Source of the DNA: Comamonas testosteroni
Lineage (GTDB): Bacteria; Pseudomonadota; Gammaproteobacteria; Burkholderiales; Burkholderiaceae_C
NCBI RefSeq assembly: GCF_030505195.1
Contig: NZ_CP129672.1
Location: 806,001-870,000 of the forward strand
Direction of reading: 5' to 3'
DNA length: 64,000 nt
In this document: positions 15,891 to 23,400 of the stretch, in pieces
How positions within the stretch are numbered: the first letter of the stretch is position 1
How the letters are laid out: each line of letters begins with the position of its first letter
Made by a program: the position numbers and the translations under genes
Notes under the pieces: model-generated
What the model saw: the letters and a program-made list of their open reading frames with translations, nothing else
Databases searched by the model: none
Told to the model about the DNA's origin: nothing

Positions 15891-16457
15891 ATGAAGACAC
15901 GCCAGCAAACACTGGCTGCATTTGCGCTGCTCTTTGCAGCCAGCACGCCAGCCTGGGCCATTTACAAATGCGACGACGGGACAGGCAAACAGATCTTTCA
16001 AGACAGACCTTGCACCACTGGCAAGAGCTCAACCGTTGAAGTGCGGCCCGCATCTGGGCATGCGCCAAAGCCAAGCCCTGCAGCGACCGCTGCACCAATG
16101 GCGGGCCAGAGCACAGCACCCGCCGCCAAGCCAATGACCGAAGCTGACCGCATCAACGCGCAGACTGACCGCATGCGCAAGAGCGGTCGACTGAAAGACA
16201 TCAATGAGCTCTATCTCGGCGGAGCCTACGACAACATCCAGCGCGTGCAGAACAACTGCCGCAAGGATCTTGATGCTCTGGCACAGCGAAAGGGATCTGC
16301 CATGAACAACCTGGCAGGCGCTACCTGGGAGCAATCGATCAGCGCAGAAATGCAGGCAGTGGCAACACGCTGCCAGGGCGAGCAACTAGCCGCTCAGAAC
16401 GAGCTAGAGCGCTTGCGCAGCGAAAAAGCCCAGCTTGAAAAAGACCTGAGCAAATAG
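15891..16457 (+). CDS. Secreted DUF4124-like protein with coiled coil (prophage moron)
   Basis: 188 aa from MKTRQQTLAAFALL, GGGAGAAG ribosome binding site. Signal peptide ends near 'TPAWA'. Residues 21-45 'YKCDDGTGKQIFQDRPC' match the DUF4124 N-terminal pattern (Cys-bounded beta unit); then a Pro/Ala linker and a long helical C-terminus (about 115-188) rich in Glu/Arg/Gln. Located between CI and the early genes, with its own terminator (16476-16509), so it is likely expressed in the lysogen and alters the periplasm, for instance to exclude other phages. Confidence 0.7.
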   Translation: MKTRQQTLAAFALLFAASTPAWAIYKCDDGTGKQIFQDRPCTTGKSSTVEVRPASGHAPKPSPAATAAPMAGQSTAPAAKPMTEADRINAQTDRMRKSGRLKDINELYLGGAYDNIQRVQNNCRKDLDALAQRKGSAMNNLAGATWEQSISAEMQAVATRCQGEQLAAQNELERLRSEKAQLEKDLSK

Positions 16458-16475
16458 CCAGATCCACCCAACACA

Positions 16476-16509
16476 AGCCCGCACGGCACGCGCCCTGCGG
16501 GCTTTTTTT
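16476..16509 (+). terminator. Terminator of the secreted-protein gene
   Basis: AGCCCGCA (16476-16483) pairs with TGCGGGCT (16496-16503), followed by seven T. Strong intrinsic terminator. Confidence 0.85.
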
Positions 16510-16862
16510 CGTCCATAGATCAGCATTGGGAGTATCAAAAATGTGAGCACTTAGCCAGCATGCGGCATGCATGCGCCTATCCCACGCAGGGCATCAGCGG
16601 AGCCATCTGGTGTGACAACTCAAGCAGGTCTGCCGCCGCAGAAATGGGTCTGAGGCGTCAGCTATCAGGAACTTCAGCGCAGGGATCGCACTCTACGTTG
16701 ATGGCGACAGTGGTCACACCAGATGGTTTCAGTTTTCGCCGGGCCTGGGAGCTCTCCTCCCCCTCCGTATCACTTCCCCAGGCAGGCCCATCAGGGCACC
16801 GGCACTTTTCACCAGCCCGCCAGCAACCGCTGTGCGGGCTTTTCTTTGTCCAAGGAACAACC
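16510..16862 (+). other. Non-coding gap with long inverted repeat
   Basis: About 350 bases without a supported gene. CCATCTGGTGTGAC (16603-16616) and GTCACACCAGATGG (16713-16726) are a perfect 14-bp inverted repeat 96 bases apart, extendable by ACT after one mismatch. A start-less open frame runs from about 16618. A hairpin terminator AGCCCGC..GCGGGCT (16814-16840) with T-rich tail closes the gap. Could encode a structured small RNA or be a protein-looped site. Confidence 0.45.
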
Positions 16863-17267
16863 ATGACCGCTAGCGACATCGCCTACCCCGCGCTCACCCA
16901 CACCGAGCACGACCCTCTCCGAGTTTTGGCCTATTTCTTCATCCTGGCCGACGGTCACAGCCATGGCGCCGCACGGGCAGCAGCCGGGATGCTGCTGAGC
17001 TTCTACAACGGCTACCGCTTCCAGTTTGATCTGACCGATCTGCGCGTACTGGACGAAAGGCACCTGCAGATGGCCTTGGTGCTCATGAAGTTCGACGCGC
17101 TCATAAGGCGAGAGGTGCACGAACACCTCAACCTAATGTATGGCCGCACCGACTTTGGCATGCGCTTTGAGCACATCGCTCACAAGTGGCGCATGAAGGG
17201 CAAATGCAAACGCGACCACCTCAACCCTATCGAGCGTATCGCCCTGGCAGACCCTTTTAAGGACTGA
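16863..17267 (+). CDS. Small phage protein, DUF7673-like
   Basis: 134 aa from MTASDIAYPAL, AAGGAAC ribosome binding site. 'GMLLSFYNGYRFQFDLTDLR' reminds me of DUF7673 phage/proteobacterial proteins (from memory, unverified). Helical, no signal peptide, basic end. First of the hairpin-separated early gene series; function unknown. Confidence 0.6.
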   Translation: MTASDIAYPALTHTEHDPLRVLAYFFILADGHSHGAARAAAGMLLSFYNGYRFQFDLTDLRVLDERHLQMALVLMKFDALIRREVHEHLNLMYGRTDFGMRFEHIAHKWRMKGKCKRDHLNPIERIALADPFKD

Positions 17268-17285
17268 CCACCACATCCATCACCA

Positions 17286-17312
17286 AGCCCGCCACTGAGC
17301 GGGCTTTTCTTT
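17286..17312 (+). terminator. Recurring hairpin, copy A
   Basis: AGCCCGC-CACTGA-GCGGGCT followed by TTTCTTTT. The same hairpin with the identical CACTGA loop recurs at 18369 and 19380, each time just upstream of a new gene. Confidence 0.75.
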
Positions 17313-17332
17313 TGCCCTCAACCGGAGAACCC

Positions 17333-17572
17333 ATGCAAGCAACACGCACCACCTGGCCCAGCATGCGATGCACCAACCCGGCATTCGAGTACCGCGATGC
17401 CTTGCGCACCAACATTGCCGAGACCTTCGCCAAGGCCCGCGAGCGCATCGCAGCCGAGCAGGCAGCCCAGACTAAGAAGCAGCGCCGCCGCACCCAGCAC
17501 GGCCCGGCACTGATGACCTTCAAGCGCGTGCGCGCCGGCACCACCAACCACCTGAATCTGCAGCTTTTCTAG
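17333..17572 (+). CDS. Small basic phage protein
   Basis: 79 aa from MQATRTTWPSMR; CGGAGAA ribosome binding site. Central helix 'NIAETFAKARERIAAEQA', then a Lys/Arg cluster 'KKQRRRTQHG'; basic, likely nucleic-acid binding. First of five tightly packed small genes ending at 18352. Unknown function. Confidence 0.6.
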   Translation: MQATRTTWPSMRCTNPAFEYRDALRTNIAETFAKARERIAAEQAAQTKKQRRRTQHGPALMTFKRVRAGTTNHLNLQLF

Positions 17573-17583
17573 GAGCCGCCGCC

Positions 17584-17718
17584 ATGCGCGTTTTTGTCCT
17601 GACATGTGGCTGCGTCTCCATCCAGCACATTGCCCGCAGCGCCGCCGAAGCGTTTGACCACGGCTTTGTCGAGCTGGGCCACCTGGGTTTGGGGATCTCC
17701 TGCCGATGCATCCGATAG
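17584..17718 (+). CDS. 44-aa phage microprotein with Cys pairs
   Basis: MRVFVLTCGC... ending in '..GISCRCIR'. GGAGCCGCC precedes the ATG. Two Cys pairs (CGC near the start, CRC near the end) could bind metal. Its stop region overlaps the start of the next gene. Short, so coding status is moderate. Confidence 0.45.
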   Translation: MRVFVLTCGCVSIQHIARSAAEAFDHGFVELGHLGLGISCRCIR

Positions 17719-17936
17719 ACACCGTGCTGCACGAGCTGCAGCACCGCGACCAACAGCGCAGCCGCCTGCTGCGCCGCATGCAGAGCCAGGCGGCAACCGC
17801 CGCCACGCCTGCCGCCTCTCTCAATACCTATTTTCAAACCGAGCTGCAGCAAGCGCTGCGCGCCATGAAGCATGCAAAGGAGCAACGCTATGCCCACCCG
17901 TTCAATCGTGATCTTCGGCCCCAAAGGCTGCGGTAA
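17706..17936 (+). CDS. Small helical phage protein
   Basis: 76 aa from MHPIDTVLHELQHRD, start nested in the end of the 44-aa gene (ATGCATCCGATAG). Gln/Arg-rich, predicted mostly helical; overlaps the following P-loop gene by 47 bases. Probably real given the head-to-tail overlaps, but no family recognised. Confidence 0.5.
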   Translation: MHPIDTVLHELQHRDQQRSRLLRRMQSQAATAATPAASLNTYFQTELQQALRAMKHAKEQRYAHPFNRDLRPQRLR

Positions 17937-18147
17937 GGCCCGCCAGGCAGCACGCCTGCAGCAGCATTTCGGCCTCAGCAAGGTCTATGACGCCGACTGC
18001 GAAGGCCTGACCAGCGCCCGCCAGCTGCCGCGCCATGACACCCTGATCCTGGCCAACGCCCAGCCGCAGCACTGCCCCGTGCGCAGCATGAGCTTTGAGC
18101 AGGCTGTGCGCCAGATGGCCCAGGCACCCACACACGCCCATGGCTGA
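17890..18147 (+). CDS. Small P-loop phage protein
   Basis: 85 aa from MPTRSIVIFGPKGCGKARQA; 'GPKGCGK' is a Walker A motif at residues 10-16. No Walker B partner domain beyond 'DTLILANAQ'. A minimal nucleotide-binding fold, short compared with any ATPase. Its end overlaps the next start in ATGGCTGA. Confidence 0.6.
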   Translation: MPTRSIVIFGPKGCGKARQAARLQQHFGLSKVYDADCEGLTSARQLPRHDTLILANAQPQHCPVRSMSFEQAVRQMAQAPTHAHG

Positions 18148-18352
18148 GGCTTTCAAGACCACCTGGGCCGGTGGCGAGGTGCTTATCCCCAAAGCCCAGG
18201 TAGAGGCCGAAGCCCGTGAGGCTTATCATGCAGGCCGCACGCCCAACGAGGCCTGCCCCTACCCCTTCCACACCGACGCCGGACTGCAGTGGCTGGCGAC
18301 CTTCAATCTCTGCATACCACTGCCAGACGGCAGCCTGCCATGCGGCCACTGA
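18140..18352 (+). CDS. Small phage protein with paired Cys
   Basis: 70 aa from MAEAFKTTWAGG, coupled to the P-loop gene by an 8-base overlap. 'AYHAGRTPNEACPYPF' and '..NLCIPLPDGSLPCGH' give three Cys and a His near the C-terminus. Followed by hairpin copy B. Unknown function, but this type (Ala-rich, 'AGRTPNECPYP') is common in phage early regions. Confidence 0.55.
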   Translation: MAEAFKTTWAGGEVLIPKAQVEAEAREAYHAGRTPNEACPYPFHTDAGLQWLATFNLCIPLPDGSLPCGH

Positions 18353-18368
18353 CCGCGCCACCCATCAC

Positions 18369-18390
18369 AGCCCGCCACTGAGCGGGCTTT
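18369..18390 (+). terminator. Recurring hairpin, copy B
   Basis: AGCCCGC-CACTGA-GCGGGCT then TTG. Followed by CATTTCTGGAGCCC, the same leader sequence that follows copy C at 19380, so hairpin and ribosome binding leader are duplicated together. Confidence 0.7.
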
Positions 18391-18412
18391 GTCATTTCTG
18401 GAGCCCAGGCCC

Positions 18413-19369
18413 ATGGTCATCAAACACGTAATCTCTGTTTCAGGCGGCAAGGACAGCACTGCTTTGTTGGCTCTTGCACTAGAACGCTGTCCCGCCGAGA
18501 ACGTTGTGCCGATCTTTTGTGACACCGGTAACGAGCATCAGGCCGTCTATGACTATCTGATTTATCTTGAGCAGGCACTGGGCGTCAGCATCACGCGCCT
18601 GAAAGCAGACTTCACTGAGCGCTTTGCTGTCCGGCGCATGTTCATCGCCCGCGATCAACGTACTCGCCGCGACAAGTCCGGCCGAAAGGTCCGCTGGAGT
18701 AACAAAGCAAAGCGCCGCGCCCTTGCAGTACTGCACCCCTCTGGCAATCCGTTCCTTGACCTTTGCATGCTAAAGGGTCGATTTCCGAGCCGAAAAGCCC
18801 AGTTTTGCACCGAGGAGCTGAAGCGAAACATGGCTGTGGAGTTCCAGCTAGGTCTACTGGACCAAGGGCACCGGGTAATCAGCTGGCAGGGAGTGCGCCG
18901 CGACGAATCCGCAGCTCGCCGCAATGCCAAGATGGCCGAGCGCATCGGTCCTGGCCTGCGGGCATTTCGTCCGCTGGTGGAGTGGACTGCGGCACAAGTC
19001 TTTGAATTCACTGGAGTCCGCTGCATCCACCCCAACCCGCTTTACCTGCAGGGTGCAGACCGCGTGGGGTGTATGCCCTGTATCAACTGCAGCAAGTCTG
19101 AGCTGCGCCAGATTTCCCAGCGCTGGCCTGAGCACCCAAAGCGTATAAGCGAATGGGAGCACATGGTCGGTCAGTGCAGCAAACGTGGTTACAGCACCTT
19201 CTTTACCGACAGCAACAAGGCGAAGGACCGCCGCAAGGTATTTGCAGACCTGAATGTCTGGACCCGCATCGAGTGGGCACAGACAACCCGAGGAGGCAAG
19301 CAGTTCGATCTGCTAGCCCAGCTCAATGAGCCCCACGCCTGTGCATCGTCATATGGCCTGTGCGAATGA
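18413..19369 (+). CDS. PAPS-reductase-family (PP-loop) phage protein
   Basis: 318 aa from MVIKHVISVSGGKDSTALL. PP-loop 'SGGKDSTA' (about 9-16) binds ATP and activates a substrate as adenylate; 'FCTEELKR' and the Cys-rich 'GCMPCINCSKSEL' late in the protein may hold an iron-sulfur cluster, as in PAPS reductases and the DndC/TtcA-like families. Phage members are usually not in sulfate assimilation; roles in DNA or tRNA thio-modification or in countering host defence have been considered. Sits right before the C5 methyltransferase. Confidence 0.75.
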   Translation: MVIKHVISVSGGKDSTALLALALERCPAENVVPIFCDTGNEHQAVYDYLIYLEQALGVSITRLKADFTERFAVRRMFIARDQRTRRDKSGRKVRWSNKAKRRALAVLHPSGNPFLDLCMLKGRFPSRKAQFCTEELKRNMAVEFQLGLLDQGHRVISWQGVRRDESAARRNAKMAERIGPGLRAFRPLVEWTAAQVFEFTGVRCIHPNPLYLQGADRVGCMPCINCSKSELRQISQRWPEHPKRISEWEHMVGQCSKRGYSTFFTDSNKAKDRRKVFADLNVWTRIEWAQTTRGGKQFDLLAQLNEPHACASSYGLCE

Positions 19370-19379
19370 CCTAACCCAT

Positions 19380-19401
19380 GCCCGCCACTGAGCGGGCTTT
19401 T
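19380..19401 (+). terminator. Recurring hairpin, copy C
   Basis: GCCCGC-CACTGA-GCGGGC then TTTT, followed by CATTTCTGGAGCCC and the methyltransferase ATG. Matches copy B over hairpin and leader. Confidence 0.7.
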
Positions 19402-19417
19402 CCATTTCTGGAGCCCT

Positions 19418-21214
19418 ATGCTTACCCCTCAATTTGTGCTGGCACTGTCTGCCAAGCTGGTGATTGACCTGTTTGCCGGTGGCGGTGGTGCCAGCACAGG
19501 CATTGAGCAGGCCATCGGCCGCCCGGTTGATGATGCAATCAACCACGACGCCGATGCCATCGGCATGCATACGATCAATCACCCGCAGACGCGCCACCAT
19601 CGCGCAGACATTCGTGAAGTCTGCCCGCGCACTGTCACGGGCGGCCGGCCAGTAGGCCTGCTTCACGCCTCACCAGACTGCACACACCACAGCCAGGCGC
19701 TGGGCGGGCAACCCCGATCCACGGAAATTCGCTCTCTGGCCTGGATCGTGATTCGCTGGGCTGGTGTCACCAGGCCCGATGTAATCACGCTGGAGAATGT
19801 CGAGCAAATGCTGCACTGGTCGCGTCTGATCGCCAAGCGCGACCCAGCAACGGGCCGAGTCATCACGCTGGACAAGATTACGGACGTCAACGGCAAAACG
19901 ACTTACCGTGTGGCAGATCCGGGCGAGCGTGTGCCGCGTCGCAACCAGTTTCTCGTTCCCGACAAGAATCAGTTGGGAAAAACCTGGGATCGTTTTGTGC
20001 AGAGTCTCCGAGACCTTGGCTACAAGGTGGAATGGCGCGTGATATGCAATGCAGACCTGGGCAGCCACAGCACACGCACGCGCCTGTACATGATCGCCCG
20101 CTGCGATGGGCTGCCCATCATCTGGCCCGAGAAAACCCACGCAAAAAAGCCCGTGGGCAAACTCAAACCGCACATGCCGGCTGCCGACTGCATCGACTGG
20201 AGCATTCCCGGTGCCAGCATTTTCGGCCGCAAGAAGGATCTGGCCGAGGCCACGATGCGCCGCATTGCCCATGGCATGCAGAAGTATGTGATCGGCAGCA
20301 AGGATCCATTCATCGCCCCTGCTGCAGCAAACGCCGCCTTCATCACCAAATTCAACACCGGCTCTGTCGGCGTGGATCTGCGTGAGCCCGTGCCCACCGT
20401 GACGGCGGGCGGAAATCCAGTGCGGCCCGGTACCGGCACCACAATTGGACTGGTTGCCGCTTCCATGGTTCAGGTTGGGTATGGGGAGCGCAAGGGCCAA
20501 GAGCCGCGCACCATGGATATGGAATCAGCTATCGGCACCATGGTTGCAGGCAGCATCAAGCATGCGGTGGCGTCTGCATATCTTGTGCAGGCGGGTCACG
20601 GCGAAGGCTCAGGCGCCACAAAGCGCCGCAGCCACGGCACGAACGACATCACCGGGTCCGTGGGCACAGTGACGGCCAGCGGCGGCGGGCAGAGCCTTGC
20701 CACGGCCTTCATGGTGCAGGCCAACGGCGGATTCAACACCACGCCGGCTAGGGATCTGCGAGAGGGCATGTCCACGGTCACGACCAGCGGTAGCCAACAG
20801 CAGCTGATTACCGCCAAGCTGGAGCAGCAGAGCCTGAGTCCAGAGCATGAAGCTGGCGCCCTGCGCTGTGCTGCATTCCTCATGCGGTACCACGGCAGCG
20901 GCGGGCAGTGGTCTGATCTACGCGAGCCAGCAACGACCATCACCACGCGCGACCGCCTTGCACTGGTGACCGTATGGCTCAAGGGCGAGCCCTGGGTAAT
21001 CGTAGACATCACGCTGCGCATGCTGGTGCCGCGCGAGCTCTACAACGCTCAGGACTTCCCGCCCAACTACATCATTGACCGCACGGCCGCAGGCAAGCTC
21101 CTGACGAAAACGGCTCAGGTGCGAATGGCCGGCAACAGCGTCAGCCCCCTACCCATGCGGCTGATCGTGGCCGCGAACTACAGCGAGGCAGGCCAGCTCC
21201 GAAAAGTCGCCTGA
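19418..21214 (+). CDS. DNA cytosine-5 methyltransferase with repeated C-terminal units
   Basis: 598 aa, longer than most C5 methylases. Motif I 'DLFAGGGGAS' (17-26), catalytic Cys88 in 'ASPDCTHHS' (motif IV; PDC in place of the usual PPC), motif VI 'ENVE' (126-129), motif VIII 'RTRLYMIA' (220-227), motif X 'AGNSVSPLP' near the end. Between VIII and X, a unit of the form DLREP-x-TVTxGG recurs about five times (near 319, 366, 409, 446, 499) where simple enzymes have one; it may bear target recognition. No restriction endonuclease gene is next to it, so it probably protects phage DNA. Confidence 0.92.
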   Translation: MLTPQFVLALSAKLVIDLFAGGGGASTGIEQAIGRPVDDAINHDADAIGMHTINHPQTRHHRADIREVCPRTVTGGRPVGLLHASPDCTHHSQALGGQPRSTEIRSLAWIVIRWAGVTRPDVITLENVEQMLHWSRLIAKRDPATGRVITLDKITDVNGKTTYRVADPGERVPRRNQFLVPDKNQLGKTWDRFVQSLRDLGYKVEWRVICNADLGSHSTRTRLYMIARCDGLPIIWPEKTHAKKPVGKLKPHMPAADCIDWSIPGASIFGRKKDLAEATMRRIAHGMQKYVIGSKDPFIAPAAANAAFITKFNTGSVGVDLREPVPTVTAGGNPVRPGTGTTIGLVAASMVQVGYGERKGQEPRTMDMESAIGTMVAGSIKHAVASAYLVQAGHGEGSGATKRRSHGTNDITGSVGTVTASGGGQSLATAFMVQANGGFNTTPARDLREGMSTVTTSGSQQQLITAKLEQQSLSPEHEAGALRCAAFLMRYHGSGGQWSDLREPATTITTRDRLALVTVWLKGEPWVIVDITLRMLVPRELYNAQDFPPNYIIDRTAAGKLLTKTAQVRMAGNSVSPLPMRLIVAANYSEAGQLRKVA

Positions 21215-21225
21215 CGATCACCACC

Positions 21226-21250
21226 CGGCCCGCCACTGATCGGGGTTCAT
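21226..21250 (+). terminator. Degenerate recurring hairpin, copy D
   Basis: CCCGGCCCGCCACTGATCGGGG: same CACTGA-type loop and CCCG/CGGG arms, with changes that weaken the stem. Lies behind the methyltransferase. Confidence 0.45.
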
Positions 21251-21286
21251 TTTTGGTGTGACCCCGGCAAGCACTTAGTACGCCCT

Positions 21287-21318
21287 TTGCAGCCTTAAAA
21301 CACTGTATATATAATCAG
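21287..21318 (+). promoter_or_regulatory. Promoter with LexA-like box
   Basis: TTGCAG (21287-21292), 17-base spacer, TATAAT (21310-21315). CTGTATATATAATCAG (21303-21318) differs from the LexA consensus CTGT-N8-ACAG in one base and covers the -10, so SOS control of the next gene is possible. Confidence 0.6.
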
Positions 21319-21340
21319 TATCGATTGAAAGGAATCAACC

Positions 21341-21883
21341 GTGAGCGAAGCACAGCACACTACAGCACTGGCGAACCTGCGCCATCTGTATAAAAACCTG
21401 GCTACTGGTGGAGTTCAAGATGCAGAGGCAGCTAAGCGCATTGCAGAGGGTCTGCTTGCACCTGCAATTTCCGCTCTAGAAAGTGGACAAACACCTAAGC
21501 GCTCGCCACTCACACTTGAGCAGATCAGCAAGGCTCTGGGAGGTGATGTGCAAGAAGGGTCGTTTCCTCTCGCATGCACTCGATTGATTGAGAGAGCACA
21601 CGGAATTATTGAATCGGGCGCGGACGCCAGCACTGAAGGGTCTGCAACGGAGAGCAAACCTAATCTGAAAGGATTGGGCATTCCTCCCGCTGAACTTCAT
21701 GACCTGGTTACCGCACTCCGCCTGGGTGACGCAACTGCATTGAAAGCAGCGGAAATAATTGAAAAGCTCAGCCAAATCAAGACACCGAGCCTTCGCCGCA
21801 TCCCAGTGCTCGGCGAGATCGAGGACGAGGCGGTATTTATCAAGCCACTTGAAACCCCACCTGGCACAAAGTGGGTCGAGTAG
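21341..21883 (+). CDS. Hypothetical phage protein, possibly SOS-controlled
   Basis: 180 aa, GTG start with AAGGAAT upstream. Mostly helical, two similar helical halves; Ser/Glu-rich middle (95-110) and a C-terminal 'GEIEDEAVFIKPLETPPG'. Slightly lower GC than its neighbours. It has its own promoter and a strong terminator (21909-21931), so it is an independent unit. Function unknown. Confidence 0.65.
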   Translation: MSEAQHTTALANLRHLYKNLATGGVQDAEAAKRIAEGLLAPAISALESGQTPKRSPLTLEQISKALGGDVQEGSFPLACTRLIERAHGIIESGADASTEGSATESKPNLKGLGIPPAELHDLVTALRLGDATALKAAEIIEKLSQIKTPSLRRIPVLGEIEDEAVFIKPLETPPGTKWVE

Positions 21884-21908
21884 CTACTCACCCTCACCAA
21901 TTACCCCA

Positions 21909-21931
21909 AGCCCCGCCTAGTGCGGGGCTTT
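21909..21931 (+). terminator. Terminator before DUF4224/int
   Basis: AGCCCCGC-CTAGT-GCGGGGCT followed by TTTT; strong hairpin. Confidence 0.8.
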
Positions 21932-21946
21932 TTCATGGAGACGCAC

Positions 21947-22228
21947 ATGAACAATCCATGGCCATACCTCACCGATGCGGAGATCAATGAGATCTGTTCT
22001 CCACTGAAAAATGGAGCTGCACAGATCCGCTTCCTGGAGCGCCTTGGCATGGTGGTGAAGCCAAAGCCCAGCGGTCGCCCTCTTGTCGCGCGCACGGAGT
22101 TCGACAGAGTCATGACCGGCAGCACTGCCGTGACCACAGGTCAAAGCACGAGCGCAGTCTCATCCACACCTAACGTAATCGGGCTGCAATCCTTCTTCAA
22201 ACAGAGAAAACATGGGACGAGCACGTAA
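21947..22228 (+). CDS. DUF4224 protein (excisionase-position)
   Basis: 93 aa from MNNPWPYLTDAEIN, GGAG ribosome binding site. 'YLTDAEINEICSPLKNGAAQ' followed by 'FLERLGMVVKPKPSGRPLV' is the DUF4224 pattern: a short HTH-like domain found directly upstream of phage integrases, likely a recombination directionality or regulatory factor. Overlaps the integrase by 17 bases. Confidence 0.75.
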   Translation: MNNPWPYLTDAEINEICSPLKNGAAQIRFLERLGMVVKPKPSGRPLVARTEFDRVMTGSTAVTTGQSTSAVSSTPNVIGLQSFFKQRKHGTST

Positions 22229-23300
22229 AGATGGAGATCCTATGGGTCTCGCGGGCACTCGCCTTTCCTTCAAACACAACGCCTTCTACTACCGCCACAG
22301 GGACGGCCGGTGGGAGCGCATGGGCACCGATGTCCGTACCGCGAAGGAGCGAGCTGCCGTCTACAACAGCCCAGCTGACAACTATGGCACCACCGCGTAC
22401 TGGCTGGATCAATTCTTGGTGGACTGCCAACAACGGGTGTCCATAAAAGACCTCGCGCCGCGGACTCTCTCCGACTACACAAAAGACTCCGAGCCGCTCA
22501 AAGTGTTCTTTGGAGCTATGCTCCCTGAGCACATTGAGCCCCACCACGTCCAAGCCTATTTGGACGCAGGCTCTGCGGCTGAGCGTGGAGTGCGCGCCAA
22601 TCGGGAAAAGGCATGTCTGAGCTCGTGCCTGTCCTGGCTGATTCGCACAAACAAATGCCCCGGCCTCAAGATCAACCCGTGTATGCAAAAAAGCGGCACG
22701 CGCGAAAACTCGGAGAAAAAGCGCGACCGGTATGTCACCCATCAGGAATATCAGGAGGTCTATGCCTTGGCCTGGCCCCAGGTGCGCGTGCTGATGGAGC
22801 TGACCTACCGCACGCTACAGCGCCCGGAAAGCGACATCATCTACTGGACGCCAAAAGTCCTCGCACGCGACCCACACACGGGAAATCGCATCATCACCTT
22901 CGAGCAGGGAAAGACAGGCACAAGGCTGAAGATTGCGATGACCGAGGGTTTGGAAAAGCTTATCAACCGTGCCGTGGGCACAAATCCACAGATGGACCAA
23001 CCTCTGGTGCACACCCGAGCGGGCACTGGGTACACCTACGGTGGCATCAATTCCATGCTCGGCAAAGCCATAAGGACCGCAAACGAGATCAGGGCATCCA
23101 AGAATATCCCGCCCATGGCCTCATTCGGCTTCCGGGACCTAAAGGGCAAAGGTGCCACTGATATGTGGCTGGCTGGGACACCTATCGAGCAGATTCAGTT
23201 GCTCTGCGGCCACTCAGACAAGGCAACAACGGAGCGCTACATCAAGGCTCGATGGCGGGCGACTGCTCAGCCCAACGAGACAGCCGTAATGACTGTATGA
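22212..23300 (+). CDS. Tyrosine-recombinase integrase
   Basis: 362 aa. N-terminal Arg/Lys-rich arm-binding part ('MGRARKDG'), core-binding domain 70-160, catalytic domain with Arg in 'LTYRTLQRPESDI', second Arg in 'FGFRDLKGKGATD', 'LLCGHSDKATTERYI' with the His and the nucleophile Tyr. The residue usually His in HxxR is Phe/Gly here, as in related phage enzymes. Start could also be ATG 22242, which has GGAG. Points at the tRNA-Lys 3' end, the expected att site. Confidence 0.93.
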   Translation: MGRARKDGDPMGLAGTRLSFKHNAFYYRHRDGRWERMGTDVRTAKERAAVYNSPADNYGTTAYWLDQFLVDCQQRVSIKDLAPRTLSDYTKDSEPLKVFFGAMLPEHIEPHHVQAYLDAGSAAERGVRANREKACLSSCLSWLIRTNKCPGLKINPCMQKSGTRENSEKKRDRYVTHQEYQEVYALAWPQVRVLMELTYRTLQRPESDIIYWTPKVLARDPHTGNRIITFEQGKTGTRLKIAMTEGLEKLINRAVGTNPQMDQPLVHTRAGTGYTYGGINSMLGKAIRTANEIRASKNIPPMASFGFRDLKGKGATDMWLAGTPIEQIQLLCGHSDKATTERYIKARWRATAQPNETAVMTV

Positions 23301-23353
23301 CCACTGTATGAGATCACTGGATATGAGACGCGTCACATATACGGTCACATAAA

Positions 23354-23396
23354 GCATAAAAGCCGCTACAACTTTAATAGCTGTAGCGGCTTATGC
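23354..23396. terminator. Bidirectional terminator between int and tRNA-Lys
   Basis: AAGCCGCTACA (23360-23370) and TGTAGCGGCTT (23382-23392) form an 11-bp perfect stem; flanking GCATAA/TTATGC lengthen it. It would end both the integrase transcript and the tRNA transcript. Confidence 0.8.
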
Positions 23397-23400
23397 ATTC

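Noticed and set aside
16560..16862. N-terminal extension of the DUF7673-like gene
   Set aside because: The extension crosses a hairpin terminator and an inverted repeat; a good ribosome binding site stands before the ATG at 16863.
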